Numbered from the stretch's first letter, positions 1 through 8,297 are shown. The stretch: 20,824 nucleotides of DNA from Candidatus Sumerlaeota bacterium (GCA_021772735.1 JAJFLK010000013.1:1-20824); one strand, 5' to 3'. Notes: a model not told the origin generated them from the letters alone. Numbers and translations: made by a program.

Positions 1-618
1 CCATAGCACGGCCCAGCCGGGCGACCTCCCCAGCCGGGCAAGCCAGGCCAGGAGCAGCGCCAGCACGGCCAGATCGCACAGCGTGAAGAAGAGCTTAAAG
101 ACGATCACTCGGCCGCCCTCTGGCGAGACCGCCGCGCACGCGAGGAACACCGCCTGGGCGAGCGGCGGATAAATGGCCGAGTACTCCTTGTGATTGACCG
201 AGGCCCAGTCCGCGTCACGTAGGTCGGAGAATTCGGCGGCTTCGGGTGGCAGGCGATACGGGTTGCGGCCCGCCGCCTGAACCCGGCCTTCCCAGATATA
301 TCGATACAGATCGTCGGATTGCGCCGGGGCGAGATCGATCAGGACGAGCCGGCATGCCCCCGCCGCGATGACCAGCGCCACGACCTCGCGTCGCCCGAAC
401 TCGAATTGCCGTCCGCCCCACAGGGCCGCCGCCCACGCGAGCATCGGCGCGCCCGCGATCAATTGAAACGCGACGCCAGAGCCCATCATGGCATCGCCCG
501 CCTGCCACGCGCGGCGCACTCCGATCAGGCACGCGAGCAACCACGCCGCCGAGGCGAGCACGAGCCCGAGCGTCACGGCCGGGCGAACGGATTTGTCGTC
601 AGGCATGAATTGAGCCAC
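1..618 (-). CDS. GT87-like integral membrane glycosyltransferase, N-terminal part (cut by window edge)
   Basis: The frame stays open to the left edge, giving the first 206 residues. It shows hydrophobic segments near residues 14-34, 48-66, 78-96, 152-165 and 170-195, so it is a polytopic membrane protein. The best signature is DDLYRYIWEGR (about 102-112) followed by AAGRNPYRLP and a YSAIYPPLAQ motif. This pattern (Asp pair, W-G, N-P-Y, then Y-P-P) is typical of the GT-C fold mannosyltransferase-like GT87/DUF2029 family, which uses polyprenyl-phosphate sugars on the outer face of the inner membrane. I chose the GTG at 618 because GAGAAG lies 5 bases before it; an ATG at 606 in the same frame is the alternative. 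The sugar and acceptor cannot be told, and the C-terminal half is outside the window. It is divergent from the haloperoxidase gene. Confidence 0.72.
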   Translation of the reverse strand, partial: MAQFMPDDKSVRPAVTLGLVLASAAWLLACLIGVRRAWQAGDAMMGSGVAFQLIAGAPMLAWAAALWGGRQFEFGRREVVALVIAAGACRLVLIDLAPAQSDDLYRYIWEGRVQAAGRNPYRLPPEAAEFSDLRDADWASVNHKEYSAIYPPLAQAVFLACAAVSPEGGRVIVFKLFFTLCDLAVLALLLAWLARLGRSPGWAVLW

Positions 619-784
619 GTTCGCTTCTCGGGGACTGCTCCGCGTTAGGGTTGGTTCGGCCCGGCTCGTGGTCGATCGGGGCTGATGAAGGTTCGTCAAT
701 AAGGACGAAAAGCGCAATGTCGTCATGGGGCTCCGGCGGCCAGAGACCGCATCTTGGTCCGGCTACCGGGAGGCTTCCTCGCAA

Positions 785-800
785 GCCCGCTTGAGCGGGC
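785..800. repeat. Short inverted repeat (6-bp stem, TTGA loop)
   Basis: GCCCGC-TTGA-GCGGGC forms a perfect 6-bp GC hairpin. No T-run follows on either strand, so it is not a standard terminator. It could be an operator half-site pair or chance in GC-rich DNA. Confidence 0.35.
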
Positions 801-873
801 GCCCCCTTTGCATCCGACGTAGCCAAAGCAAGATGCGCCGACGACCTGAGCCCCAACCCGTACGACTGTAACA

Positions 874-904
874 TTGACATGGGAGACTATTGGCGTGGTA
901 AATT
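874..904 (+). promoter_or_regulatory. Possible sigma70-like promoter for the haloperoxidase gene
   Basis: A perfect TTGACA lies at 874-879. The best -10 candidate, TAAATT at 899-904, is 19 bases further and matches the consensus at 4 of 6 positions, so the spacer is longer than ideal. It would place transcription start about 40-45 bases before the ATG at 956. Confidence 0.35.
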
Positions 905-941
905 GACGGCATACGTTTTGCCTCGATGGCCAAAATCAGGT

Positions 942-947
942 TGGGGA
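942..947 (+). promoter_or_regulatory. Ribosome binding site that fixes the haloperoxidase start
   Basis: GGGGAG lies 8 bases before the ATG at 956, while the in-frame ATG at 926 has no such site. This supports the shorter protein, which also places the signal peptide correctly at the N-terminus. Confidence 0.7.
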
Positions 948-955
948 GAATACGC

Positions 956-2893
956 ATGCGAGTCAGACATATTACCCAGTTTTTCAGGTCCGGACCATCC
1001 GCCCGCCGCCCGGCGGTCTTCATACTGTTGCCGTTCCTGATCTCGATCATGGCCGTGGATGCCGGCGCACAGGGCGCTCAAACCGTTGCCCGCCAATGGG
1101 ATGAGGAAATCATGGGAGCGATCCGGCTGGATTTGGCGCGGCCCAGCGTTCACGGACGCAATCTGTTCCACATGTCCATTGCGATGTGGGACGGATGGGC
1201 GGTTTATGACACCGTCGTTTCCACATACCTGACCGACGAGCGTCATACGCCGGCCGATATCCCCGCAGCACGCGATGAGACCATCAGCTACGCCTGCTAC
1301 AGGGTTCTGACCGCGCGCTTCAAGGGTTCGCCCGGGGAGGTGACGTCGCTACCCTCGTTCTATGCGAGGATGCTCACGCTCGGTTACGACATCGAAGTGA
1401 CGACGACCGTCGGCAACACCCCGGCGGCGATCGGCAACCGCATCGCCGCCAACGTGCTTGCCTTCGGCGCGGCCGACGGCGCAAACGAGCAAAACAGTTA
1501 TGATCAAAACATCGGCTATGCCCCGGTCAACGAGCCGATGATCGTCAAGCTGCCGGGCACGACGATGGTCGACCCCAATCGCTGGCAGCCGCTGGCGATC
1601 GATTTTTTCATCGATCAATCCGGCAACCCGATCCCGGAGGGCAATCTGGATTTCCTGACTCCGCATTGGGGGCAGGTGACGCCCTTTGCCCTGACGCCGT
1701 TCGATCTCGGTCCGGCGCCGGCTCCCTTTTTCACTTACTTCGATCCCGGCGCACCGCCCAAACTCGGCGGCGTGGGCGACTCCGATTATCGCCTAAACGC
1801 GAACGAGGTTGTGTTTTTCAGCAGCGTGCTCTCGCCCGATGTGGGTGGGATGATCAACATCTCGCCCTCGGTCCAGGGTAATCGACCGGTGGGCTCGTAT
1901 AACGGGACCGGCCATAGCGTCAATCCATTTACCGGCATGCCGTATGAGGATAATTTCGTCAAGCTCGGCGATTGGGGACGCGTGATCGCTGAATTCTGGG
2001 CCGACGGGCCTTCTTCGGAAACCCCTCCGGGCCACTGGAACGTGCTTGCCAATGAAGTGATGGACCACCCGCTGTTCGAGCGACGATTTGGTGGCGAGGG
2101 TCCGATCATGGACGCCCTCGAATACGACGTAAAACTCTACCTCGTCCTGAACGGCGCGGTGCATGATGCCGCCGTGGCGGCCTGGGGGCTCAAGGGATAC
2201 TACGATTACGTCCGGCCGATCTCGGCGATCCGATACATGAGCGGTCTGGGTCAATCCACATCCTCGGCGCTGCCGTCTTATCATCCGCAGGGCATTCTTC
2301 TTGCCGACGGCATCATCGAATTGATCACCGCCGAATCCACCGCGCCGGGCGAACGCCACGAGCAACTGGCGGGAATGGCCGGCGAGAATATCGGGAAGAT
2401 CGCCGTCTTCGCGTGGATCGGGGCGCCGGCGGATCCGGATACGCAATACAGTGGAGTGGGTTGGATCCTGGCCGAGAACTGGGTGCCGTATCAGCGGCCG
2501 ACGTTCGTGACGCCGCCGTTCTCGGGATACATCTCGGGCCACAGCACGTTCAGCCGAGCCGCGGCCGAAGTGATGACACTGTTCACCGGGACCCCATACT
2601 TCCCGGGCGGATTGGGCGAATTCACCGCGCCGACGGATGACTTTCTCGTCTTCGAGATCGGTCCGAGCGAAACGGTCGTGCTCCAATGGGCGACGTATTA
2701 CGACGCCGCCGATGAAGCCGGAGTCTCGCGCCTTTATGGCGGAATCCATCCGCGCGCCGACGACCTGCCCGGCAGGATCGTCGGATCGAACATCGGCCGG
2801 GCGGCTTTCGGCCGAGGGCTCCGATACTTCAACGGGACGGCGAACCAAGACTTCAACGCCGTCACCACCGGACACTGGGGTCTGTACGAATAA
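956..2893 (+). CDS. Secreted vanadium-dependent haloperoxidase (PAP2 superfamily)
   Basis: The predicted 645-residue protein starts with a basic stretch and hydrophobic core ending near residue 40 (VDAGAQ), consistent with a Sec signal peptide and a periplasmic or secreted enzyme. The C-terminal half carries the full vanadate/phosphate-binding set: K413 and R420 in KGYYDYVRP, S527-G528-H529 in GYISGHSTFSR, and R592 with H598 in SRLYGGIHPRADD. The spacings (K to R 7, R to H 6) equal those of the classical fungal vanadium chloroperoxidase. The family oxidises halides with H2O2 to hypohalous acid, or in some members acts as an acid phosphatase; the sequence does not separate the two or name the halide. 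The length fits the large bacterial group of about 600-700 residues. The start was chosen by the GGGGAG site. The next two genes lie on the same strand after gaps of 139 and 62 bases. Confidence 0.9.
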   Translation: MRVRHITQFFRSGPSARRPAVFILLPFLISIMAVDAGAQGAQTVARQWDEEIMGAIRLDLARPSVHGRNLFHMSIAMWDGWAVYDTVVSTYLTDERHTPADIPAARDETISYACYRVLTARFKGSPGEVTSLPSFYARMLTLGYDIEVTTTVGNTPAAIGNRIAANVLAFGAADGANEQNSYDQNIGYAPVNEPMIVKLPGTTMVDPNRWQPLAIDFFIDQSGNPIPEGNLDFLTPHWGQVTPFALTPFDLGPAPAPFFTYFDPGAPPKLGGVGDSDYRLNANEVVFFSSVLSPDVGGMINISPSVQGNRPVGSYNGTGHSVNPFTGMPYEDNFVKLGDWGRVIAEFWADGPSSETPPGHWNVLANEVMDHPLFERRFGGEGPIMDALEYDVKLYLVLNGAVHDAAVAAWGLKGYYDYVRPISAIRYMSGLGQSTSSALPSYHPQGILLADGIIELITAESTAPGERHEQLAGMAGENIGKIAVFAWIGAPADPDTQYSGVGWILAENWVPYQRPTFVTPPFSGYISGHSTFSRAAAEVMTLFTGTPYFPGGLGEFTAPTDDFLVFEIGPSETVVLQWATYYDAADEAGVSRLYGGIHPRADDLPGRIVGSNIGRAAFGRGLRYFNGTANQDFNAVTTGHWGLYE

Positions 2894-3032
2894 CCGGCAC
2901 TCACCTGGCGACATTGAAAAATTTCGTGAATAACCCGGAACGAGTTGTCTTAATCAACTGGCGCTTCTCCGCGTCCCAGCTGCGTTATCCCCGCATTGTC
3001 CGAGACAAAGCGGCATTGAGAAAACTTCGCCG

Positions 3033-3956
3033 ATGACCGAGCCTGACGAACCAGTTCAAAGCTCAATCCGACCGGCTAAATCTCGGCGTCGTATGATCAT
3101 CGATCTGATTCTTGTCGTAGTCCTTCTGATTGTCTGGTTCGTCGTGGGCGGCAGAGTTCAGGATTCGGCGACCTATCACCCCGCGCGCTACGACCCCTCG
3201 AAGCGTCCGGGCGAAGGCAGCCACAAAAATTTCCGGCCCTATACCGCCGCCGACGGACGCCGGCATTGGGGATGCCTGATCGAACCTTCGGTCCCGTCCG
3301 ATTCGCCGGAGTCCGAGATCCCCCGGCCCGGTTTCTATATCGTGCTCAGCGGCAACGCCTCGACCGCCATGGGCGGGGTGCCCTTTTTCGAGGGTCTCGC
3401 GCGCAGGACCGGCTGCGGCTTCTTCCTCGTCGATTATCGAGGCTACGGTTTCAACGAAGGTCGCCCCGGCGAAACCGGGCTCATCGACGACGCCGTCGGG
3501 GCTTACGATACGCTGAAGGGTGGCGGACACTTCAGAGACGATCGCGGCGTGGGCGTTATCGGCACGTCACTCGGCGGCGCGGTCGCGTTGGCTCTGGGGG
3601 AGAAGCGTCCGGTCGATAGCCTCGTTCTGATTTCGACGTTCACTTCGATCCGCGAGATGGCCCGCGAAGTCGTGATCTGGCCGATTTACTTGATCGCTCG
3701 GAACCGCTGGCGAAGTCAGGACCGTCTGGAAGAGATTGTTTCCCGCCCTCTGGAAAAGCGTCCGCAGAAGATCTGGATCTTCCATGGCCGCCGCGATGAG
3801 GTCATCCCGTATCGAATGGGCGAGCAGCTCGCCGCCACAGCCGGGGACTTGGCGACGTTCATCCCGCTCGATCGCGCGGCCCACAACGATGCGGAGAGTT
3901 ACGCCTTACCCCAGCTGGAGAAGATTCTGCGCGACGAGCCGCTCTCGTCTCCTTGA
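3033..3956 (+). CDS. Membrane-anchored alpha/beta hydrolase (ABHD13/BEM46-like serine hydrolase)
   Basis: The 307-residue protein has a basic N-terminus (KSRRR) followed by one hydrophobic helix at about 21-40, so it is probably anchored in the inner membrane with the domain outside. The hydrolase fold is complete: an LSGNAS oxyanion-type loop at 106-111, DYRGYGFNEGRPGE at 134-147, nucleophile S179 in GTSLGG, acid D255 in HGRRDEVIP and base H284 in RAAHNDAE. This layout matches the ABHD13/BEM46 group, whose substrates are mostly unknown acyl esters or thioesters. No strong ribosome site precedes the ATG; an internal ATG at 3093 would leave a shorter N-terminus but keep the helix. It sits between the haloperoxidase and the diheme cytochrome on the same strand. 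The substrate cannot be inferred. Confidence 0.85.
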   Translation: MTEPDEPVQSSIRPAKSRRRMIIDLILVVVLLIVWFVVGGRVQDSATYHPARYDPSKRPGEGSHKNFRPYTAADGRRHWGCLIEPSVPSDSPESEIPRPGFYIVLSGNASTAMGGVPFFEGLARRTGCGFFLVDYRGYGFNEGRPGETGLIDDAVGAYDTLKGGGHFRDDRGVGVIGTSLGGAVALALGEKRPVDSLVLISTFTSIREMAREVVIWPIYLIARNRWRSQDRLEEIVSRPLEKRPQKIWIFHGRRDEVIPYRMGEQLAATAGDLATFIPLDRAAHNDAESYALPQLEKILRDEPLSSP

Positions 3957-4003
3957 CTTGGATCGCGATGGTGCGGGACAATCCTTTTTCGCACAGGAAT
4001 ATT

Positions 4004-4010
4004 GAAGGAG
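4004..4010 (+). promoter_or_regulatory. Strong ribosome binding site that fixes the diheme cytochrome start
   Basis: GAAGGAG ends 8 bases before the ATG at 4019. The longer frame beginning at 3953 overlaps the hydrolase stop and has no comparable site, so the 4019 start is preferred. Confidence 0.8.
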
Positions 4011-4018
4011 CACAATCG

Positions 4019-5419
4019 ATGAATCCGAGGATAAGCCCGAATAAATTCGGAGCCGCAGCGCTTCTGCTTTTTGCGGTCCTGTGTGGTCCGAATCTCTCGA
4101 CCGCCGACAACGCACCCATACCAACCGAACCCTCGGCCGAGCGGGGCTTCGAAATCCTGACGCAAACCTCGCTCTCGATGCCTCTCGCAAAGATCGACGA
4201 GCTTAACCGCGTCTGGACAGTCTGGGAGAGCGCGGAACGCGTCCGGGCCGAGGCGGCCAAGCCCGAGCAAAGGCGGACCATGACGTTCGAGCGATATGGT
4301 TTCGTCCAGCGCGAGTTCGACGACTCCGGCCTGCCGCTGGGATACACCGACGACGGCCGTGGCGGGCTGGTCACAAACTGCTTCTCTTGCCACGGCGGCA
4401 AGGTTGCCGGCCGCTCGATGCCCGGCGCACCCAATACGCATCAGGACATGACGGCCTTCTACGATGACCTCGCCGCGCTGCGTCGCGCGGACCGAGGCCA
4501 TGATCCCGCGCCCAAGCCCGCTTCGGAATATCTCCCGCTGCCGTTCGGTTTCGTCAAAGGCTCTTCGAACGCAACGATGTTCAGCATCTGGCTCGGCTCG
4601 ATGCGTGACGAGAATCTCGATCTGCGCTTCCCGCCGGAGATGCATCAGGAGATGGTTCATAATGACATCGATCCTCCCGCGTGGTGGCTCTTCAAGAAGA
4701 AGGACAGGATATATTGCGACGCGATGGCGCCCAAGACCGCGCGCACGCTGATGCAGTTCACGATGGCGCCGACGCTGGCCGGAGAGAAGATTCGGAGCTG
4801 GGAACCCGAGTTCCACCACATCCGCGCATATATCGAGACGCTCGAAGCGCCGAAGTATCCGTTCGAGATCGACGCCGAACTGGCCGCCAAAGGCGAACCG
4901 GTTTTCAACAAAACCTGCGCGCGCTGCCATGGCACATACGGGCCCGACGCCGAATATCCCAACGAGGTCATCCCGATCAAGGAGATCGGCACGGACCGAG
5001 TCCGCCTGCGTGCCATCGCGCCCGAATCCAAAGAGTCCTATAACAAATCGTGGTTCTCGCATTACGGCGAGAACCCGGTCGACGTGCATGTCACCGGATA
5101 CATCGCGCCGCCGCTGGATGGAATCTGGGCCACGGCGCCTTATTTCCACAACGCTTCGACGCCGACAATCTGGCACGTCTTCCATCCCGAGGAGCGGCCC
5201 AAAGTCTGGAAACGCACTGAGAACGGATACGACACCGAACGGGTCGGACTCGAAGTGGCGGAGTTCGAAGCCGTGCCCGAAGGCCTCTCGCGCCGCGCGG
5301 CCCGGGCTTATTACGACACCGCCACCCCGAGCCACAGCGCGAAGGGGCACCTCTTCCCGGATCAGGAGCTGAACGAAGAGGAAAAAATTTGGGTCATCGA
5401 ATACTTGAAAACGCTATGA
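4019..5419 (+). CDS. Secreted diheme c-type cytochrome (CCP/MauG/RoxA-like)
   Basis: A 466-residue protein with a signal peptide (hydrophobic core about residues 10-24, cleavage near STADN) and two heme c attachment motifs, CFSCH at 121-125 and CARCH at 300-304. After the second heme comes PPLDGIWATAPYFHNAS, the region that in bacterial cytochrome c peroxidases, MauG and the rubber oxygenase RoxA reads P-x-L-x-x-x-x-x-T-A-P-Y-x-H. The protein is therefore periplasmic and likely either reduces peroxide, oxidises a substrate via high-valent heme, or relays electrons. It is longer than standard CCPs (about 320-350) and shorter than RoxA (about 680), so the exact subfamily is open. Its start was set by GAAGGAG. 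It follows the hydrolase after 62 bases, and both may share a transcript with the haloperoxidase. Confidence 0.85.
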   Translation: MNPRISPNKFGAAALLLFAVLCGPNLSTADNAPIPTEPSAERGFEILTQTSLSMPLAKIDELNRVWTVWESAERVRAEAAKPEQRRTMTFERYGFVQREFDDSGLPLGYTDDGRGGLVTNCFSCHGGKVAGRSMPGAPNTHQDMTAFYDDLAALRRADRGHDPAPKPASEYLPLPFGFVKGSSNATMFSIWLGSMRDENLDLRFPPEMHQEMVHNDIDPPAWWLFKKKDRIYCDAMAPKTARTLMQFTMAPTLAGEKIRSWEPEFHHIRAYIETLEAPKYPFEIDAELAAKGEPVFNKTCARCHGTYGPDAEYPNEVIPIKEIGTDRVRLRAIAPESKESYNKSWFSHYGENPVDVHVTGYIAPPLDGIWATAPYFHNASTPTIWHVFHPEERPKVWKRTENGYDTERVGLEVAEFEAVPEGLSRRAARAYYDTATPSHSAKGHLFPDQELNEEEKIWVIEYLKTL

Positions 5420-5461
5420 GGCGCGGGTCGCCACGGCGAGATCGAATCGCGTCATTAGGGA

Positions 5462-6214
5462 TTACTTATCGGCGTCACCATCGTCCGCGACAACCTCGCG
5501 CACGCTCCGGCCCTTGACCCGAAACCCCAACCTCGATTTGAGTTGATGCATAAAGTAGACGACCGAGGGCAGGAGCTTCGGGCCGGGATCGACGCGTTTC
5601 TGGATGATCGCCAGCCCCCAGCCTTCACCAGTCGGTAGGTCGAGCACGGCCGAGCTCTGGCGCTCGATCCCCGAGCGTTCGATCAGATCGAGCACATAAC
5701 GCGGCCCATCCCAGCCGCTGGACTCCGGATTCGTATCGTGCAGAGCGATGAACCCGCCGGTGTTGACGTGGGGCCAAAGCGCGGTCACGTCGGCGGCGAC
5801 GCCCTCGATTCGATGATCGGCATCGATGAAGGCGAAATCCACGGGCCGACCGAGATCAGCCAGAATCTTGGTCGCTGCGGTTGACGACGGCGCGACGAAC
5901 ATCCTCACGCGCCTCCCGAATCCGAAACTTTCGATTCGGGCGCGAACCACGTCCGGGTCTGAAACCTCGAAGACGTCGAATGAATACAGTTCGCCCTCGC
6001 CCAGTTCTTCGAGGGCTGCGGCCATCCACAGCGTTGAGATTCCCTGGCACGTGCCCAGCTCGACGACCAGACTGGGATGAGTCAATCGGATGAAGCTGCG
6101 CAGGAATTGTCCGGTCTCGCTCTGGACCGCGTAACTGCCCACCTCCGGAACCGCATATTCCGCGGCCATTTTCGCCTCGAACGCATCGATGTGTGATTTC
6201 AACATTCGTGTCAT
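5462..6214 (-). CDS. Class I SAM-dependent methyltransferase (Methyltransf_24 type)
   Basis: The 250-residue protein has the Rossmann methyltransferase signatures: motif I VVELGTCQGIS at 50-60, an acidic residue ending strand 2 (D80 in LYSFDVFE), FAFIDADHRIEGV at 128-139 and FIALHDTNPE at 155-164. The IDADH and ALHDT pair is typical of the Methyltransf_24 group, also seen next to glycan and natural-product genes, where the substrate is usually not predictable. A GGAGG at 6217-6221 lies only 2 bases before the ATG at 6214 but 11 before an ATG at 6205, so the start may be three codons later. It lies 13 bases downstream of the helical-repeat gene and should be cotranscribed. It ends 42 bases from the convergent cytochrome gene. 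Confidence 0.85.
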   Translation of the reverse strand: MTRMLKSHIDAFEAKMAAEYAVPEVGSYAVQSETGQFLRSFIRLTHPSLVVELGTCQGISTLWMAAALEELGEGELYSFDVFEVSDPDVVRARIESFGFGRRVRMFVAPSSTAATKILADLGRPVDFAFIDADHRIEGVAADVTALWPHVNTGGFIALHDTNPESSGWDGPRYVLDLIERSGIERQSSAVLDLPTGEGWGLAIIQKRVDPGPKLLPSVVYFMHQLKSRLGFRVKGRSVREVVADDGDADK

Positions 6215-6227
6215 CGCCTCCGAAATA

Positions 6228-7445
6228 TCAGCTCAGGTACGCCATCAGTTCGCGGGCCTCGCCGAGAATCGCCGCCAGGGCGTCATTGCGCGCCGCGCTC
6301 AGCGCCGAGTGAGCCTCACCTTCATCGATCAGCCGCCGGACGGCATCACGCGCACCGCCCCGGTCTCCGCCGTATCGACGGGCGTTCGCCATGAGCATTG
6401 CGGCCTCGCCCTTGGTCGGCCACTCAGCCCATGATTCGAGCGCGCGCAGACTCAATGCGGCAAGCACGCCCGCCTCGCTCCACTCGCGCTGCTCATACAT
6501 CCCCTTGGCGGTCAGGAAGGTATTCACACCGGCCAGGCGCGAATCCTGCCTTCCGCCGAAGCGATAGAAGTGAAAGTTAGCCGCACGAGCGGATTCGACC
6601 AGGGCGCTCCAGTCTTGCTCGTGATACGAATGCATGGCGCGGAGGTGATGAGCGAGCGCGATCTCGAACTCACGAGGCGGGGTTGGCGACGAGGCGATCT
6701 CAATGAGTCGGTCGCATTCGGCGCCGGAGATCAGGGCCGGATCGGACTGCGAGGCGAGCGACGCCCAATCCGCCAGGATTTCCAGCTCGGCTCTCTCGTG
6801 GATCCGCCCGCCCGATGAAGGGGTCTGTAATTCGGCACGCAAGCCGGCCAGCGCTTCCTTGAGCATCGCGGCGGCTCCAGAGGGATCGCCGCGCCGCGCC
6901 AGCGCGACTGCCCGCGCGTAAGCCGACCACACCCGCATAGGCGCCGATTCGCCGGGTTGATCCGATGGCTTCTCGTCGCCGGCGTCCTCGGTCACCTGGT
7001 CCAGGCCGAATTCGATCCGAACATATCGCGCCGCCTCGGCGCCGACTTGAATCTCGTTCAACAAAATCCGGACTGTCTCCGCCAGCCTCAAGAGCGCGCC
7101 AGCCAGGGCCTGCCGGTGATCTACGTCCGCGATCACCACGAAATTCCCCTCCGCCTCGACAAGGCGTGCGATCCGCCGCCGCAAGCCGAGCGCTCGGCCG
7201 AGCGCGGCGGAATTATCGACGCCCGTGCCGATGCCCCGGATGCCATCAATTAACCCCTCGACATCCTCCCCGGCGGGGATCTTTGCAGGAAGACTCCACT
7301 CGCCCGGGATCTCAAACGCGGACCAAGAGTCCAAAGTGTCAAATTCCGGGCTTGGGCACATGAGAGGCTCGTGGGGCAAAGCGATGCGTGAAGTGCGGTG
7401 GACACGCCCAATTTGCCTCTTGCGAACGCGAGGTTCAAGACTCAT
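6228..7445 (-). CDS. Uncharacterised soluble helical-repeat (TPR-like) protein
   Basis: I do not recognise a named family. The 405-residue frame has no signal peptide, membrane helix or cysteine motif, so it should be cytoplasmic. Residues from about 170 onward are rich in Ala, Arg, Glu and Leu with amphipathic helix pairs, for example WSAYARAVALARRGDPSGAA and YEQREWSEAGVLAALSLRAL, resembling degenerate TPR repeats used for protein contacts. The first 28 residues (very basic, no clear structure) look like translated leader; a second ATG at 7361 starting MCPSPEFDTL may be the true start. Neither ATG has a good ribosome site. It precedes the methyltransferase gene by 13 bases, which suggests a two-gene operon. 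Confidence 0.65.
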   Translation of the reverse strand: MSLEPRVRKRQIGRVHRTSRIALPHEPLMCPSPEFDTLDSWSAFEIPGEWSLPAKIPAGEDVEGLIDGIRGIGTGVDNSAALGRALGLRRRIARLVEAEGNFVVIADVDHRQALAGALLRLAETVRILLNEIQVGAEAARYVRIEFGLDQVTEDAGDEKPSDQPGESAPMRVWSAYARAVALARRGDPSGAAAMLKEALAGLRAELQTPSSGGRIHERAELEILADWASLASQSDPALISGAECDRLIEIASSPTPPREFEIALAHHLRAMHSYHEQDWSALVESARAANFHFYRFGGRQDSRLAGVNTFLTAKGMYEQREWSEAGVLAALSLRALESWAEWPTKGEAAMLMANARRYGGDRGGARDAVRRLIDEGEAHSALSAARNDALAAILGEARELMAYLS

Positions 7446-7521
7446 GCGCCGCCGGACGGTCCAAGCTTGCCGAACCGGGAGCCCCAGACGACAGTTAGGC
7501 TAGGTTTCGGCCACGCTGTGT

Positions 7522-7544
7522 GATAACGTGCCGGTCCTGTTATC
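7522..7544. repeat. Inverted repeat upstream of pal
   Basis: GATAAC at 7522-7527 and GTTATC at 7539-7544 form a perfect 6-bp inverted repeat with an 11-base spacer, about 130 bases before the pal ATG in the 230-base divergent gap. It could be an operator for a dimeric regulator or an mRNA hairpin; no family is recognised. Confidence 0.35.
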
Positions 7545-7675
7545 GTCCTGTAGAGGGAACGGCAGGTGCGGCCGCCTCCGATGGGCAGTCGCGACAGCAC
7601 AATTGGCACGTGAAATCAGGGCAAGGCTCGAAGCCCCGTCCCAATAGCAGAGTTCCAAGATTGAGGTATAGAAGC

Positions 7676-8290
7676 ATGGCTCGCACGAAGACAACAGAGG
7701 GATCAAACAGGCGCGGGGTCGTGGCAACCCGGCTTATGACGGCAATGCTCACGTTATTGCTAGGCGCGGCGCAGGGGTGCTTCCTGTTTGGCCGCTCGAG
7801 CGATTCTGAAGATATCGAAAACCGAGTCATTCCCACTTCGGCGGACTATCGGCCCGGCACAATCGGCGAGGGCGAAGATGACGCGATCGGCGCGACGATC
7901 CGGCCCGAAGATGTTCCGGACGAATCCCCCCGCCCCACAGGGCTGCGGCCCGCCGGCGATAAAATGCTGGTCGTGTATTTCGATTTCGACCGGTCTGAAG
8001 TGAGGCCCGATCAGCTCGAACGCATCGACGTCAACCTGCGGTACCTTCGCGATACTCCGAAGGCAAAGGTTCTGGTCGAGGGCCACTGCGACGAGCGCGG
8101 AACGACCGAATACAACTTCGTGCTCGGCGAGAGGCGGGCCCGAAGCGTTGCCGAATACTTCATCGGCAACGGCATCGCCGAAGATCGCATCCAGATCCTG
8201 AGCAAGGGCGAGGAATATGCCGCGGTCCCGGGCAAGACCGAAGAAGCCTGGGCCAAGAATCGGCGTGTGGAATTCAAGTTTTTCGACTAA
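7676..8290 (+). CDS. pal: Peptidoglycan-associated lipoprotein Pal (OmpA-family domain)
   Basis: A 204-residue outer-membrane lipoprotein of the Tol-Pal system, which ties the outer membrane to peptidoglycan. The N-terminus has basic residues, a hydrophobic core (LMTAMLTLLLG) and a lipobox-like AAQGC, making C35 the likely lipidated residue after cleavage by LspA, encoded in this window. An acidic linker follows to about 95. Residues 98-204 are an OmpA-like domain: YFDFDRSEVRP, VEGHCDERGTTEYN (139-147 region), LGERRARSV and NRRVEFKF, with D139 and R196-R197 at the positions that usually bind diaminopimelate. The ATG at 7676 was chosen because GAGG lies 9 bases upstream and because the 52 residues before it are unlike any leader. 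The lipobox has Gln at -2, which is unusual but tolerated. No tolB or tolQRA lies beside it. Confidence 0.9.
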   Translation: MARTKTTEGSNRRGVVATRLMTAMLTLLLGAAQGCFLFGRSSDSEDIENRVIPTSADYRPGTIGEGEDDAIGATIRPEDVPDESPRPTGLRPAGDKMLVVYFDFDRSEVRPDQLERIDVNLRYLRDTPKAKVLVEGHCDERGTTEYNFVLGERRARSVAEYFIGNGIAEDRIQILSKGEEYAAVPGKTEEAWAKNRRVEFKFFD

Positions 8291-8297
8291 ACGAGCG

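Larger units (their letters stand above)
619..955. other. Divergent intergenic region between glycosyltransferase and haloperoxidase
   Basis: These 337 bases hold no convincing gene; the short reading frames here lack family motifs and overlap each other. Visible elements are a short perfect hairpin at 785-800 and a possible promoter at 874-904, listed separately. Regulation of both flanking genes probably starts here. Confidence 0.6.

Noticed and set aside
1793..2914. A 373-codon minus-strand frame opposite the haloperoxidase
   Set aside because: It covers the stretch that encodes the vanadate-binding motifs on the plus strand and has no recognisable domain.
2943..3008. Short inverted repeats AGTTG/CAACT and TTGTC/GACAA between the haloperoxidase and hydrolase genes
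   Set aside because: The stems are only 5 bp and lack T-runs, so neither a terminator nor an operator can be supported.
3899..5350. A 483-codon minus-strand frame opposite the diheme cytochrome
   Set aside because: The plus-strand gene has a signal peptide, two heme motifs and a strong ribosome site; the opposite frame is Arg-rich without motifs.
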